Assembly: GCA_937890525.1 (NCBI GenBank)
Contig: CALADI010000022.1
Span: 43,865-107,864, forward strand
DNA: 64,000 nt
Reading direction: 5' to 3'
Source of the DNA: an uncultured Clostridia bacterium
GTDB taxonomy: Bacteria > Bacillota > Clostridia > Oscillospirales > Oscillospiraceae
The notes beneath the pieces are model-generated. The model saw nothing but the letters and a program-made list of their open reading frames with translations, was not told where the DNA came from and ran no database searches. Shown one piece after another: positions 17,966 through 26,316 of the stretch. Numbering within the stretch: the stretch's first letter is position 1; every line of letters starts with the position of its first letter. Position numbers and translations under genes: made by a program.

Positions 17966-18145
17966 ATGAAGAAGGTTCCGCAGGATATGATGTGCGTTTT
18001 ATTGCAGACGCTTTTGGATAAAAACCTGATTACGCAGGATGTGCATGATAAATCCCAGGAGAAAATCCTTGGCACATTGGACTGGCCGGATATTTTCTGC
18101 TATGCTGGGGACGACGGAAAGGAGGCAGAAAATGGATATTCGTAA
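17966..18145 (+). CDS. Small hypothetical protein preceding the recombinase
   Basis: A 59-residue soluble protein (MKKVPQDMMCVLLQTLLDKN, later ILGTLDWPDIFCYAGDDGKE). It has a good site, GAGGTGAGTGCAG, before ATG 17966. Its last 14 bases overlap the recombinase start, so the two are translationally coupled. I know no function for it. Coupling to the excision enzyme suggests a helper or directionality role, or it may be an older truncated regulator. It has no DNA-binding motif that I can point to. Confidence 0.6.
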   Translation: MKKVPQDMMCVLLQTLLDKNLITQDVHDKSQEKILGTLDWPDIFCYAGDDGKEAENGYS

Positions 18146-19799
18146 AATTCGAGGGGAAATGCGAATGGGAAGGTCGATTTTTGACCTTCCCTTACGGGTA
18201 ACTTTCTATGCCCGTGTATCAACAGATCAGGATGAGCAGCTGAATTCTCTGGAAAATCAGGTGAAGCACTACACCGAGCTGATCCAAAGCAAGAAAAACT
18301 GGAAGTTCGTGCCGGGATATGTGGACGAGGGCATCTCCGGCACCAGCACGAAAAATCGTGACGATTTTAACCGGATGATTCGGGATGCCAAGGCAGGGCT
18401 GTTCGATTTTATCATCACCAAGGAGATCTCCCGCTTTTCCCGCTCCACCCTGGACTCTATCCAATATACCCAGGAGCTGCTGGACTATAATGTAGGCGTG
18501 TTTTTTCAGAATGACAACATCAACACCTTGGATACGGACAGCGAGTTCCGGCTGATCATCATGGCAGGCGTTGCCCAGGACGAGGTTCGCAAGCTCTCCG
18601 AACGGGTCAAATTCGGCTTCCGGCAGTCCATCAAAAACGGCCGGGTACTGGGCAACGACAAGCTCTATGGCTATGACAAAAAGGATTGCATCCTGACCAT
18701 CAAGGAGGAGGAAGCGGAGATCGTCCGCACCGTATTTGACCTCTATGGCAACCAGCGGCTGGGGACACGCTCCATTTCCAAGAAGCTCCGGGAGATGGGC
18801 TACACCAGCCGGATGGGCAATGACTTCAACACCCTGACCATCCGGCACATGCTGGAAAACCCCAAATACAAGGGCTGGTACTGCGGCAACAAGACCCAGA
18901 GCATGGACTACCGCACCAAGAAAAAAGCCTTCCTAGATGAAAGCGAGTGGGTTACATACCCGGACCCCAACATTCCTCCTATCGTTTCCGAAGAATTGTG
19001 GGATCGGGCCAATGCCCTTTACAAAGAGAGGAGTAGCGAAGTTATGTCCAAAAGCAGCGGAGAATCCTACCACAACCGGTATCCTTACAGCTGTAAAATC
19101 ATCTGTGAGGAACACGGAACCACCTATCACCGCCATGTGCTGAAAAAAAAAGCCGGAGATGAAGAAGCCTGGCAGTGCAAAATCTACCGAACCTACGGCG
19201 GCAACGCCTGTTCCTCGCCCCAGATCCGAAGCTGTGAGCTGGATGCGATTCTGGGCCAGATTTTCACCGAGCTGGTGAAGGACAAGCAGGCCATCATCGA
19301 TTCTCTGGTAACGGTACTGGTCAATGTTCCGAAAGAGGTGGACTATGGCAAACTGCGAAGCAAGGTCCAATCCGACATAGCGGCCCTCCATGCCCGAAAG
19401 GATCGGATTTTGGATTTGCAGATTGCCGGTGCTATCGACATCAACGAATTCAAGGTTCGCAATGATGCCTGCAACCAACAGCTGATGCAGCTGGAAGCCC
19501 AGCTGACAGCCATTGCGCAGGAGCAGCTGCAAGCAGCGGAAAAGGATTTGGACATCGATGAAATCCGAAAGGCCCTGGAAAAGGAGCTGGATTTCTCCGA
19601 AGGCATCCGGTCTGCCTTGGTCGCCACCATCCTGGATAAGGTCATCGTCAAAAAGGAGAGCACCAAAGAGGATATTCACTTGGAGATTTTCCTGAAGCTG
19701 GGGCAGATATATGCGGCGGTTTACGACCCGAAAAATTATCCTGCAAGTGTTATCCCTGCAAGAAATACTACGCACAGGAATCGGAGCAGGAGGATCTGA
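18132..19799 (+). CDS. Large serine recombinase of element 1
   Basis: A 555-residue large serine recombinase, the class that includes SpoIVCA, which excises skin from sigK. The catalytic Ser is in TFYARVSTDQ (Ser30); supporting residues lie in TKEISRFSRSTLD and AQDEVRKLSERVKFG. The recombinase domain follows, then a zinc-ribbon with cysteines in CKIICEEHG and CKIYRTYGGNACSS, and a coiled-coil C-terminus. ATG 18132 has AAAGGAGGCAGAA. The end runs past the attachment core, so the last 11 residues come from sigK DNA read in another frame. It most likely excises 1002-19764. The catalytic residues appear intact. Confidence 0.9.
   Translation: MDIRKIRGEMRMGRSIFDLPLRVTFYARVSTDQDEQLNSLENQVKHYTELIQSKKNWKFVPGYVDEGISGTSTKNRDDFNRMIRDAKAGLFDFIITKEISRFSRSTLDSIQYTQELLDYNVGVFFQNDNINTLDTDSEFRLIIMAGVAQDEVRKLSERVKFGFRQSIKNGRVLGNDKLYGYDKKDCILTIKEEEAEIVRTVFDLYGNQRLGTRSISKKLREMGYTSRMGNDFNTLTIRHMLENPKYKGWYCGNKTQSMDYRTKKKAFLDESEWVTYPDPNIPPIVSEELWDRANALYKERSSEVMSKSSGESYHNRYPYSCKIICEEHGTTYHRHVLKKKAGDEEAWQCKIYRTYGGNACSSPQIRSCELDAILGQIFTELVKDKQAIIDSLVTVLVNVPKEVDYGKLRSKVQSDIAALHARKDRILDLQIAGAIDINEFKVRNDACNQQLMQLEAQLTAIAQEQLQAAEKDLDIDEIRKALEKELDFSEGIRSALVATILDKVIVKKESTKEDIHLEIFLKLGQIYAAVYDPKNYPASVIPARNTTHRNRSRRI
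19760..19764 (+). other. Right attachment core of element 1
   Basis: AAGAA, matching 1002-1006. To its right sigma-K resumes in frame (AAG AAA TAC TAC GCA). It lies inside the 3' end of the recombinase gene, which uses a different frame. Confidence 0.8.
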
Positions 19800-19897
19800 T
19801 CTCCATCGGCACCATCGGGCTCATCAAGGCCATCAGCACATACCGGTTGGATAAAAACATCAAGCTGGCCACCTATGCATCCCGGTGCATAGAAAAT
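19760..19897 (+). CDS. sigK: Sigma-K, segment 2 of 3 (middle)
   Basis: About 45 codons in sigma-K frame: KKYYAQESEQEDLISIGTIG, then LIKAISTYRLDKNIKLATYA and SRCIEN. This is the end of region 2.1 through region 2.3/2.4, which binds core polymerase and the -10 element. Similarity stops inside the IENEIL motif, where the second element begins; the next codons read AILSQMRLSEKRG. The segment has no start of its own, and its frame is open into the element 2 regulator, giving one chimeric ORF to 20509. Only after two excisions would it be read in its proper context. Confidence 0.88.
19895..19896 (+). other. Left crossover dinucleotide of element 2
   Basis: AA in GAA AAT here and in GCG AAC at 37391-37392. 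Crossing over at these bases gives ATA GAA AAC GAG ATC, restoring RCIENEIL, the canonical sigma-K sequence. Crossovers at the other shared strings (ATAG or ATCCT) would give IANEI or IENAI. The dinucleotide is inferred. Confidence 0.65.
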
Positions 19898-20092
19898 GCT
19901 ATCCTCTCACAGATGCGTCTTTCAGAGAAAAGGGGAAACCGGAACCCCGAAACCGGGAAATGGCGTGTTTTTACGGCAATTTCTAATAGAATGTATGTCC
20001 TTCTCCCCACTTTGGAAGACAATGTGAGGTTTGCTCCCTTATATATCCATAGATTCAAACTGTATGCCCCGCACAGAATCCTGGAAGCCACC

Positions 20093-20509
20093 ATGATGAA
20101 TCAGACCTACCATACCCACGAAGAAATCGCCTCTATTCCGGACAGGCTCCGCCGGCTCAGACACAGCAAGGGACTTATGCAGCGGGAGGTGGCCCGGATT
20201 GCCGGTGTCAGCCGCAGTGTGTATATCGATATCGAATGCGGTGTCACGCAGCATTTGCCGGAGTGTTTCCTTGAGAACCTGTCCCCGTTTTATGGAGTAC
20301 CACCCACAGATTTTCTGGATGAATACAACCGGTTCCTTTATGATGGACAAGCCCAGCGAATCATAGCGTATCGAAGGAAACTTGGCATGGGAAGAAAACC
20401 GTTTTGCAGCTATATGGGGATTCCGCTAAGCAGCCTGCGTGGCTGGGAGGATGGAAAGAAGGAAGTCAGCAGAAAAAGCTGGGAGACATATTTTAAGAGG
20501 AGGGCATGA
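20093..20509 (+). CDS. Double helix-turn-helix regulator near attL of element 2
   Basis: About 138 residues with two XRE-like DNA-binding motifs: GLMQREVARIAGVSRSVYID in the first half and GRKPFCSYMGIPLSSLRGWE in the second. The frame is open back into the sigK middle segment, so in the integrated state a long fusion could be made; I start at ATG 20093 (GGAAG upstream), or ATG 20096. A clear terminator follows. Small DNA-binding proteins at the edge of serine-recombinase elements often set excision direction, so a directionality factor or element repressor is the working idea. No target site is known. Confidence 0.7.
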   Translation: MMNQTYHTHEEIASIPDRLRRLRHSKGLMQREVARIAGVSRSVYIDIECGVTQHLPECFLENLSPFYGVPPTDFLDEYNRFLYDGQAQRIIAYRRKLGMGRKPFCSYMGIPLSSLRGWEDGKKEVSRKSWETYFKRRA

Positions 20510-20517
20510 TACTCGAA

Positions 20518-20545
20518 GGGAGCAGGCTCTATTTTGCCTGCTCCC
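20518..20545 (+). terminator. Terminator of the HTH gene
   Basis: GGGAGCAGG and CCTGCTCCC form a perfect 9-bp stem followed by TTTCC. It also overlaps the end of a minus-strand small ORF. Confidence 0.75.
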
Positions 20546-20714
20546 TTTCCTTGCTCTTGGCGGTATCAATTACTGCATCAACCAGATCCATCTTTTGCTT
20601 TGTGGGACAATTCAGATGGTTGATTCTGGCGATCACAGAGTCAGCGTGTATGGTGGCAACCCGGCAGGCAAGTTCATATATGCCTGCTTCGGTTTTCGGA
20701 TAGTGTGTAATCAC
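20529..20714 (-). CDS. Small hypothetical protein
   Basis: A 61-residue soluble protein (YPKTEAGIYELACRVATIHA, then NHLNCPTKQKMDLVDAVIDT). Composition and codon use look real. I have the impression of similar small proteins in clostridial mobile elements but cannot name a family. The start would be GTG 20714, and the Shine-Dalgarno there is weak; GAGAGGTGA lies about 30 bases upstream. Its stop lies inside the terminator hairpin of the convergent HTH gene. Confidence 0.45.
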   Translation of the reverse strand: MITHYPKTEAGIYELACRVATIHADSVIARINHLNCPTKQKMDLVDAVIDTAKSKEREQAK

Positions 20715-20834
20715 ATGAATGGGTGCGGATCTTCTTATAAGAAGTCACCTCTCTTGATAATCCTACTCACTTATGAATGGGTCGTGCGCATGTGGGAGTG
20801 CTATACTTTATGCGTGTGTGATTTGCGATTATAT

Positions 20835-20877
20835 CAAAAAAATAAGGGCGGGGTTCCGGTTTCCCGGCACCCCGCCC
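20835..20877 (-). terminator. Strong minus-strand terminator
   Basis: GGGCGGGGT and ACCCCGCCC with an inner CCGG/CCGG form a nearly perfect stem (20846-20877). On the minus strand it is followed by TTATTTTTTT. It would end transcription from the region to the right, where no gene is recognised. Confidence 0.75.
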
Positions 20878-20884
20878 TGGTGAA

Positions 20885-21501
20885 TTAACTTACATTCCGC
20901 CCATGGATTGACCATGGGACTTTTTGCGCTCTGGTCGATATAGTGGTAGTATGATATTGATTTTCTTGCAAATGGATGTCAAGCATCTCGCAGCATATCT
21001 TCCCCATCTTGATGATCCACGGGAAAGCGAGCATCATATGTGCTGCAACAGACATTCTTTCCGTCTTAAACAACACATCCCGCCTCTCGGCGAGCTGCTT
21101 TCGGCAGAAGTATCATTATCCTGCGCCGGGGTTTTCGCCAATCGAGACATGCTGTTTATCGTCTCAATTCGGGGGAATAAGCGTTTCGCCCGACTGCGAT
21201 GGCAGTGTTATGGCGGCTTTTCCCCGGTGGCTCGTCCGGTGAGGGTTTGCCTCAGCATCCATCTATTCACTTATCAAGCTGCACGGAAATCTCTCATTTG
21301 AGATTCCCCGCAACATCCAGAGATGACGCAGAGCCGAACATACATTCGACTTCTCTGAAAGCATATCAAACAAATGTATGATTGACAACAGGCTTTTTGT
21401 TTTTCTTCATCTTTTTTCGGGAATGCTCTGAAGGCTAGGAAAGGAATGATCACCCTTACAAATCCATATATTACAACGAAATTACCTATCCCTACACATA
21501 A
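20885..21501. other. Region without a recognisable gene
   Basis: Several short ORFs exist in different frames and none looks like a known family. A minus-strand frame (20885-21076) reads KMGKICCEMLDIHLQENQYH, and other fragments appear shifted, consistent with a decayed gene upstream of the terminator at 20835. I see no RNA gene here. Confidence 0.35.
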
Positions 21502-22848
21502 TCAATCTCGATTTATCGATCTTTTCAACTTTCTGTATTGGACAAATAAAAGTACCGCCGCGATTATGACAGAAACAATGTCACTGACAGTGTACGCAAC
21601 TGCAACGCCAGTCAATCCGAATATCCCGTGCATGATATACAGACAAGGGATCAGCAATACTCCTTGCCGCAGGACAGAGATCAGTGTTGCGAGGAAAGCA
21701 TTACCTGCCGCCTGTAGAAAATTGCTGCTGAGATAGTAGAACCCCAGTAGCGGACTTGCAATCAGCAGCCAGAACATCATCTTCTTTGCAATTTCGCTAT
21801 TAGCCGCATCTTTGATGAATAAGCTGATCAGCGTATTGCGTCCTATGTAGCATCCGGCAGTTGAAACAAGGCCAAAACATACAGTCAGAATTGTGGTTTT
21901 TATCAGAATTTCTTTTATTCTGGCGATGTTCTGTGCGCCATAGTTGTAAGCAATGAGCGGAGACACACCAATGCAGATGCCCATTTGAATCATCGTAATG
22001 ACCATTGTTCCCCGTCCAGCTGCCGCCATAGCCGCGATCATGCCAGAGCCGTAAATGTGGAGGATTCGATTGCTGAAAACGGAAGCAAGTCCGCCGAGTA
22101 CGCTGCTGATGCCGTTGGGCAGTCCGACAGCGGCCGTGTGCAGAAACAGCAACGGCCTGCGAAGGGCTGGTTTGGGAGAGAAGGTCAGGATCACGGACTT
22201 TTTGAGAACGAAGAATATGATTAGACCGCTTGAAACGGCATTCCCGATTACTGTTGCCGCAGCGGCACCCACAACTCCCAGTTTCAGCTCCAGTATGAAG
22301 ATAGGATCCAGCAGGATATTTGTAATGGTACCTGCCATATTGCTCAGCATTCCCGCCAGAATCATTCCTTCTGCCCGGACAACAGATGCCATCACAACGC
22401 TGAACAACATCAAGACGGAACCCAGCGACAAAATGCGCATATACGCGGATGAATATGCCATCATATCTTCGGTGGCACCAAGATAACGAAGAATCGGAGC
22501 TGTGCCAAGCTGCATGGCAAGCATAAACACAAAGCCAAACACAATCGCACCCCAAATACAGAGGCTTCCGACACTTCGGGCGTTCTCTTTTTCGCCCGCG
22601 CCCATAAACCGGGCGATTACCGCACAGCCGCCTGCTCCCAGCATTGTGGCGACTGCCGTAGCAAGGCTGAATACCGGCCCCACAACGGAAATCGCAGCAA
22701 CCTGGGTGTCATCCCCCAGCATACCGATAAAGAACATATCGGCCATATTATATATGACCATGATGAGAATGGTAAGCACGGATGGAACAGCCAAAGAGAA
22801 TATGGCACTCCAAATCGGCTTATCTTTAAATAGTTTTTCGTTCCCCAT
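21502..22848 (-). CDS. MATE-family multidrug/cation efflux pump
   Basis: A 448-residue protein with twelve predicted helices and the internal symmetry of MATE transporters. Recognisable pieces are AVPSVLTILIMVIYNMADMF in helix 1, the loop GAGEKENARSVG, and GICIGVSPLIAYNYGAQN opening the second half. It would export toxic compounds using a sodium or proton gradient. I start at ATG 22848 (MGNEKLFKD); an upstream in-frame stretch to 22908 crosses a hairpin and is unlikely. It is the last gene on the minus strand of element 2, separated from the GH78 gene by a 16-bp inverted repeat. It might export a glycan breakdown product. Confidence 0.88.
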   Translation of the reverse strand: MGNEKLFKDKPIWSAIFSLAVPSVLTILIMVIYNMADMFFIGMLGDDTQVAAISVVGPVFSLATAVATMLGAGGCAVIARFMGAGEKENARSVGSLCIWGAIVFGFVFMLAMQLGTAPILRYLGATEDMMAYSSAYMRILSLGSVLMLFSVVMASVVRAEGMILAGMLSNMAGTITNILLDPIFILELKLGVVGAAAATVIGNAVSSGLIIFFVLKKSVILTFSPKPALRRPLLFLHTAAVGLPNGISSVLGGLASVFSNRILHIYGSGMIAAMAAAGRGTMVITMIQMGICIGVSPLIAYNYGAQNIARIKEILIKTTILTVCFGLVSTAGCYIGRNTLISLFIKDAANSEIAKKMMFWLLIASPLLGFYYLSSNFLQAAGNAFLATLISVLRQGVLLIPCLYIMHGIFGLTGVAVAYTVSDIVSVIIAAVLLFVQYRKLKRSINRD

Positions 22849-22869
22849 AATACCAATCCTGGATCCCAA

Positions 22870-22904
22870 GCTGCGCAGATGGGTTTTTAACCCATCTGCG
22901 CAGC
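22870..22904 (-). terminator. Perfect 16-bp hairpin between GH78 and MATE genes
   Basis: GCTGCGCAGATGGGTT and its exact complement are separated by TTT. On the minus strand it lies just after the GH78 stop. It lacks a U-tract, so it could be a weak terminator, an mRNA-stabilising hairpin or an attenuator before the MATE gene. Confidence 0.6.
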
Positions 22905-22911
22905 TCATGTA

Positions 22912-25455
22912 TTACATCTTACAAACAAAGGAATGTTCCCCGCAGCACACTTCCAGTTCGCGGCCGTCCGGCAGGAAAACCTTTGCAGAGGTGTTTGCGG
23001 GCACCTGCACGCAGATGTGCAGACAGTCATTGTCATACTGCCATTTACTGACAACCTTTCCAATGGGGGAATCCCAGATACCTTCCGCGAAGCCCAGCAC
23101 TTTCGATGGTTTGGGTGCAATGGTCAGCTTTCCTTCTGACAGGTGAATTCCACAGACATCCCCTATCAGCCAGCCGGAAACCGCACCGTAGGCGTAATGG
23201 TTCAGGGAATCATGTACCGTTCCATCCTCCCGGACACCGTCCCAGCTTTCCCAGATGGTGGTCGCGCCGTGCTTCACCGGGTAAAGCCAACTGGGCGCGG
23301 TATCCTGCAAAAGGAGCCGGTAGGCTGTATCAGTATGACCGTAGTCGGACAACACCCGGCAAAGAAACGGCGTTGCCAGGAAGCCCGTGTTCAAGTGGTA
23401 GTTGTTGTCAGCCACCATTTTCGCCAGTTGATCTGCCGCCGCCTGGGACTCCGCTTCATCCAGCAGTCCAAATGCGATGGGGCGGACATATTCTGCCTGA
23501 CGTTTGGAGGAAATGACACCATTTTTGGTACAGGTGTAGCGGTAGGCATTTCGGGCACCCTCGGCAATGTCCCGGAACTTTCTGGAATCCTCGGTTTTCC
23601 CTAAAATATCTGCGATCCGGGCAACCAAATCGGCGGACTTATAATAGTAGGCTGTTGCCACCTCGGGAGCGCCGAGCATCATGTTCTTCTTCATGGTGTC
23701 CATGCTGCTGACATCCGGCTCCAGCCATTCACCAAAATGGAAGCCCTCATCCACAAGATACTTTTTATAGGGATTCCGCAGATTCTGAATCCGGGTTTTC
23801 TTGGCTCGCTTTTCTACAAATGCCAGCCACCGGACCATCATCTCATAGTTTTCTGCCAGAATCGTCTTGTCGCCGTAAGCTTCATACAGTGCCCAGGGCA
23901 CCAAAATGCAGGCATCGCCCCAACCGGAGGAGCCCTGCAGCATATTGGAAATGAAGCTGCCGCTGTTGTTGACAGGGGCGATATTGGCTACCAGTCCGTC
24001 CTCCCCCTGGGCAAGGCGGCATTCCGCCAGCCATTTCCGCAGAATCGGATAGCAATCCGCAAGATACACACCGGTGGGGGTAAAGGCCCCCGCGTCCCCT
24101 GTCCAGCCTGCCCGTTCCCGGGTGGGGCAGTCTGTGGGAATGTCGCAGAAGTTGGAGCGCATACTCCACAGGCTGTTCAGGAACAGACGGTTCACGTCCG
24201 CATTGCCGCAGGTGAAGAAGCCGGTCTGTTTCATTTCGGAATAGACCGCAATGGCGGTGAACCGGGCATCCGACAGGTCGGCATCGGTTTCAATTTTCGC
24301 GTAACGGAACCCGAAGATGGAAAAGCCGGGCTTATACACGTTCAGGCCATCCTTGCAAATGTAATCGATCCGCTGGGGGATACCGCCGTTTTTGTTCCGT
24401 TCACCGGGGTCAAAATTACTCTGGGTGAAGTTACCGTTCTCATCCAGCGTCTCACCGTGCCAAAGGGTGATCTTTTGTCCTGCTTTGGCGTTGACTCGCA
24501 GTTCGATATAGCCTGCCAGATTCTGCCCGAAATCGACGACCGTCTCTCCATTGGGGGTCTTGAAAACCCTTCCCGGGAAACGCTCCTGTTCCAAAATGGG
24601 GACGGATTCCGAGCAACAGAGCACATCAAAGCCATAGTCCTTTACGGTAACGCCGTGCCAGTCGGTTATGGCTTCCATCCTGGCATCGTAGGTTTCGCCT
24701 TTTTCCATATCGTTCAGGCGGACAGGGCCGGACTGGCTGGCCTGCCAGGTTTCGTCGCTCAAGAGAACCGGCTTCCCGGAAACCTCCAGCTGGCACAGCA
24801 GCGCCATGTCGGAGCCGTAATAGTTGTAAAGGCCGTCCACACCGTTGTTACCCCGATACCAGCCGTCGCCCAGGGTAACAGTGATTTCATTTTTACCAAG
24901 CTGAAGCAAATCGGTTACATCATAGGTCTGGTATTGGAGCCGTAGACGGTAATCATCCGCACCGGGAGCCAAAACAAAGTTTCCTACCCGTTTTCCGTTC
25001 AGCTTTGCCTCATACAAACCGTGACAGGTAATATAGAGCCTCGCGTTTTTGGTATCCGAAACCTGAAATACTTTCCGCAATACACTGCTGGGCTGCCGCT
25101 GGGAGTCCTCGTGAGGCAGCTCCGGGTCAATCCATCTTGCCCTCCAGCTTTCGCCCGTCAAGCCCATCTCAAACCATGCGGAGGAAATCTCACCATTGTT
25201 ATCGTTCTCGTCCCAAAGTGCAATGCTCCAGTCGATCCGTTCCTTTGCCCCAGCGGCAGGCCCATCATATCGTGTGGACATCAGGGCGGAAGTAACCTTG
25301 CCGCTGTCCCAGACAATTCTATTCTTCGATTTTGCAATAATCTGATATGCTGTCTGGGTAATCCCATCGGCGCAGTTCCAGCTCAGGGTTGGATTTGCGG
25401 TCTGCAAGCCCAAAGGATTGACCATATGTTCCGTCTTTAAGTTGATTGCTTTCAT
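22912..25455 (-). CDS. Alpha-L-rhamnosidase, glycoside hydrolase family 78
   Basis: An 847-residue GH78 enzyme that releases L-rhamnose from pectin (rhamnogalacturonan) or plant glycosides. N-terminal Ig-like and jelly-roll domains (LGLQTANPTLSWNC, YITCHGLYEAKLNGKRVG, GDGWYRGNNG) precede the alpha/alpha barrel. The signature DCPTRERAGWTGD, with catalytic acidic residues, is near residues 439-451, followed by SSGWGDACILVPWALYEAYG. The C-terminal sandwich ends in HSFVCKM. No signal peptide is seen, so it acts on imported fragments. ATG 25455 follows GGAGACTGAC and is 10 bases after the epimerase stop. It is in operon with the epimerase and GH43 genes. Confidence 0.92.
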   Translation of the reverse strand: MKAINLKTEHMVNPLGLQTANPTLSWNCADGITQTAYQIIAKSKNRIVWDSGKVTSALMSTRYDGPAAGAKERIDWSIALWDENDNNGEISSAWFEMGLTGESWRARWIDPELPHEDSQRQPSSVLRKVFQVSDTKNARLYITCHGLYEAKLNGKRVGNFVLAPGADDYRLRLQYQTYDVTDLLQLGKNEITVTLGDGWYRGNNGVDGLYNYYGSDMALLCQLEVSGKPVLLSDETWQASQSGPVRLNDMEKGETYDARMEAITDWHGVTVKDYGFDVLCCSESVPILEQERFPGRVFKTPNGETVVDFGQNLAGYIELRVNAKAGQKITLWHGETLDENGNFTQSNFDPGERNKNGGIPQRIDYICKDGLNVYKPGFSIFGFRYAKIETDADLSDARFTAIAVYSEMKQTGFFTCGNADVNRLFLNSLWSMRSNFCDIPTDCPTRERAGWTGDAGAFTPTGVYLADCYPILRKWLAECRLAQGEDGLVANIAPVNNSGSFISNMLQGSSGWGDACILVPWALYEAYGDKTILAENYEMMVRWLAFVEKRAKKTRIQNLRNPYKKYLVDEGFHFGEWLEPDVSSMDTMKKNMMLGAPEVATAYYYKSADLVARIADILGKTEDSRKFRDIAEGARNAYRYTCTKNGVISSKRQAEYVRPIAFGLLDEAESQAAADQLAKMVADNNYHLNTGFLATPFLCRVLSDYGHTDTAYRLLLQDTAPSWLYPVKHGATTIWESWDGVREDGTVHDSLNHYAYGAVSGWLIGDVCGIHLSEGKLTIAPKPSKVLGFAEGIWDSPIGKVVSKWQYDNDCLHICVQVPANTSAKVFLPDGRELEVCCGEHSFVCKM

Positions 25456-25465
25456 GTCAGTCTCC

Positions 25466-26314
25466 TTAGAAATGCTGGTTCAGCCACTGGGCACTGAGCT
25501 GCAGGCTCTTCACCGGGCTGTTTTCAATCCAATTTCGGTGACTTTCCAGAATCACGCCTTCGATGCCGTTCTCTTTGGCAATTTCGGAAAGACCGGCCAG
25601 ATCCATGTTGCCGGTACCCAGCTCCATGCTGTCGGTTTTCAGGATGGGGGTCATGGCGGGGCCGGTCATCCGGGTACCCCGGTCGTTAATGTGCCAGAGC
25701 TTCATCCGATTGCCCAAACGGCGCATCCAAAGCTTGGCATCCGCGCCGCCCTCTGTAAACCAGTAGGAATCAAACTCAAAATTCACATATTCCGGGTCGG
25801 TTTCCTCCAGCAAAATGTCATAAGCGCATTTTTGTGGATTGACCTTTCGCAGTTCACAGTTGTGGTTGTGGTACAGCAGCCGGATTCCCTGCTCTCCAAG
25901 GGCTTTGCCAGCCGCATTCAGCCGCTGGGCAAGCTCCCGCACAGCTTTCTCACTGCCGTAGTCAAAGCGGTACATACCGGTAATAACCACCTTGTCGGTG
26001 CCAAATTTCTTTGCTTCCTCAGCCACAGCTTTGGCATCCCGTTCAATAGAACCCAAATCCTGATGCACAGATACCACATTCAGGCCGGATTCCTTTACCA
26101 GTCGTTCCCAATCCAGATTACCGCCGCTGCCCACAGGCATCCCGGCCGCTTTCGTCAGCATCCGAACCGCAAAGCCCATCGGGTGCAGCATAAAACCGCA
26201 CAGCTCGATGCTGTCATAGCCCGCCGCTTTTATGGCAGCAAGGGTCTCCCTGACAGATGCTTCATTTTTAAGTACAGAACCCAGCATAAACTGTTGAACT
26301 GCTTTTCTTGCCAT
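25466..26314 (-). CDS. TIM-barrel sugar phosphate isomerase/epimerase
   Basis: A 282-residue protein of the xylose-isomerase-like TIM-barrel (AP endonuclease 2) family. The frame begins VQQFMLGSVLKNEASVRETL, then AAGYDSIELCGFM, LLYHNHNCEL with metal histidines, and EFDSYWFTEGGAD. It would isomerise or epimerise a ketose or related sugar in the cytoplasm. The exact substrate is not predictable; rhamnose or inositol metabolism would suit its neighbours. The start is ATG 26314, three bases after the GH43 stop. A broken copy of its first residues lies at 17666 in element 1, which shows that related cargo was once present there. Confidence 0.82.
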   Translation of the reverse strand: MARKAVQQFMLGSVLKNEASVRETLAAIKAAGYDSIELCGFMLHPMGFAVRMLTKAAGMPVGSGGNLDWERLVKESGLNVVSVHQDLGSIERDAKAVAEEAKKFGTDKVVITGMYRFDYGSEKAVRELAQRLNAAGKALGEQGIRLLYHNHNCELRKVNPQKCAYDILLEETDPEYVNFEFDSYWFTEGGADAKLWMRRLGNRMKLWHINDRGTRMTGPAMTPILKTDSMELGTGNMDLAGLSEIAKENGIEGVILESHRNWIENSPVKSLQLSAQWLNQHF

Positions 26315-26316
26315 TG

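Noticed and set aside
1002..19764. Prophage origin of element 1
   Set aside because: No capsid, tail, terminase or lysis genes are present; the cargo is metabolic.
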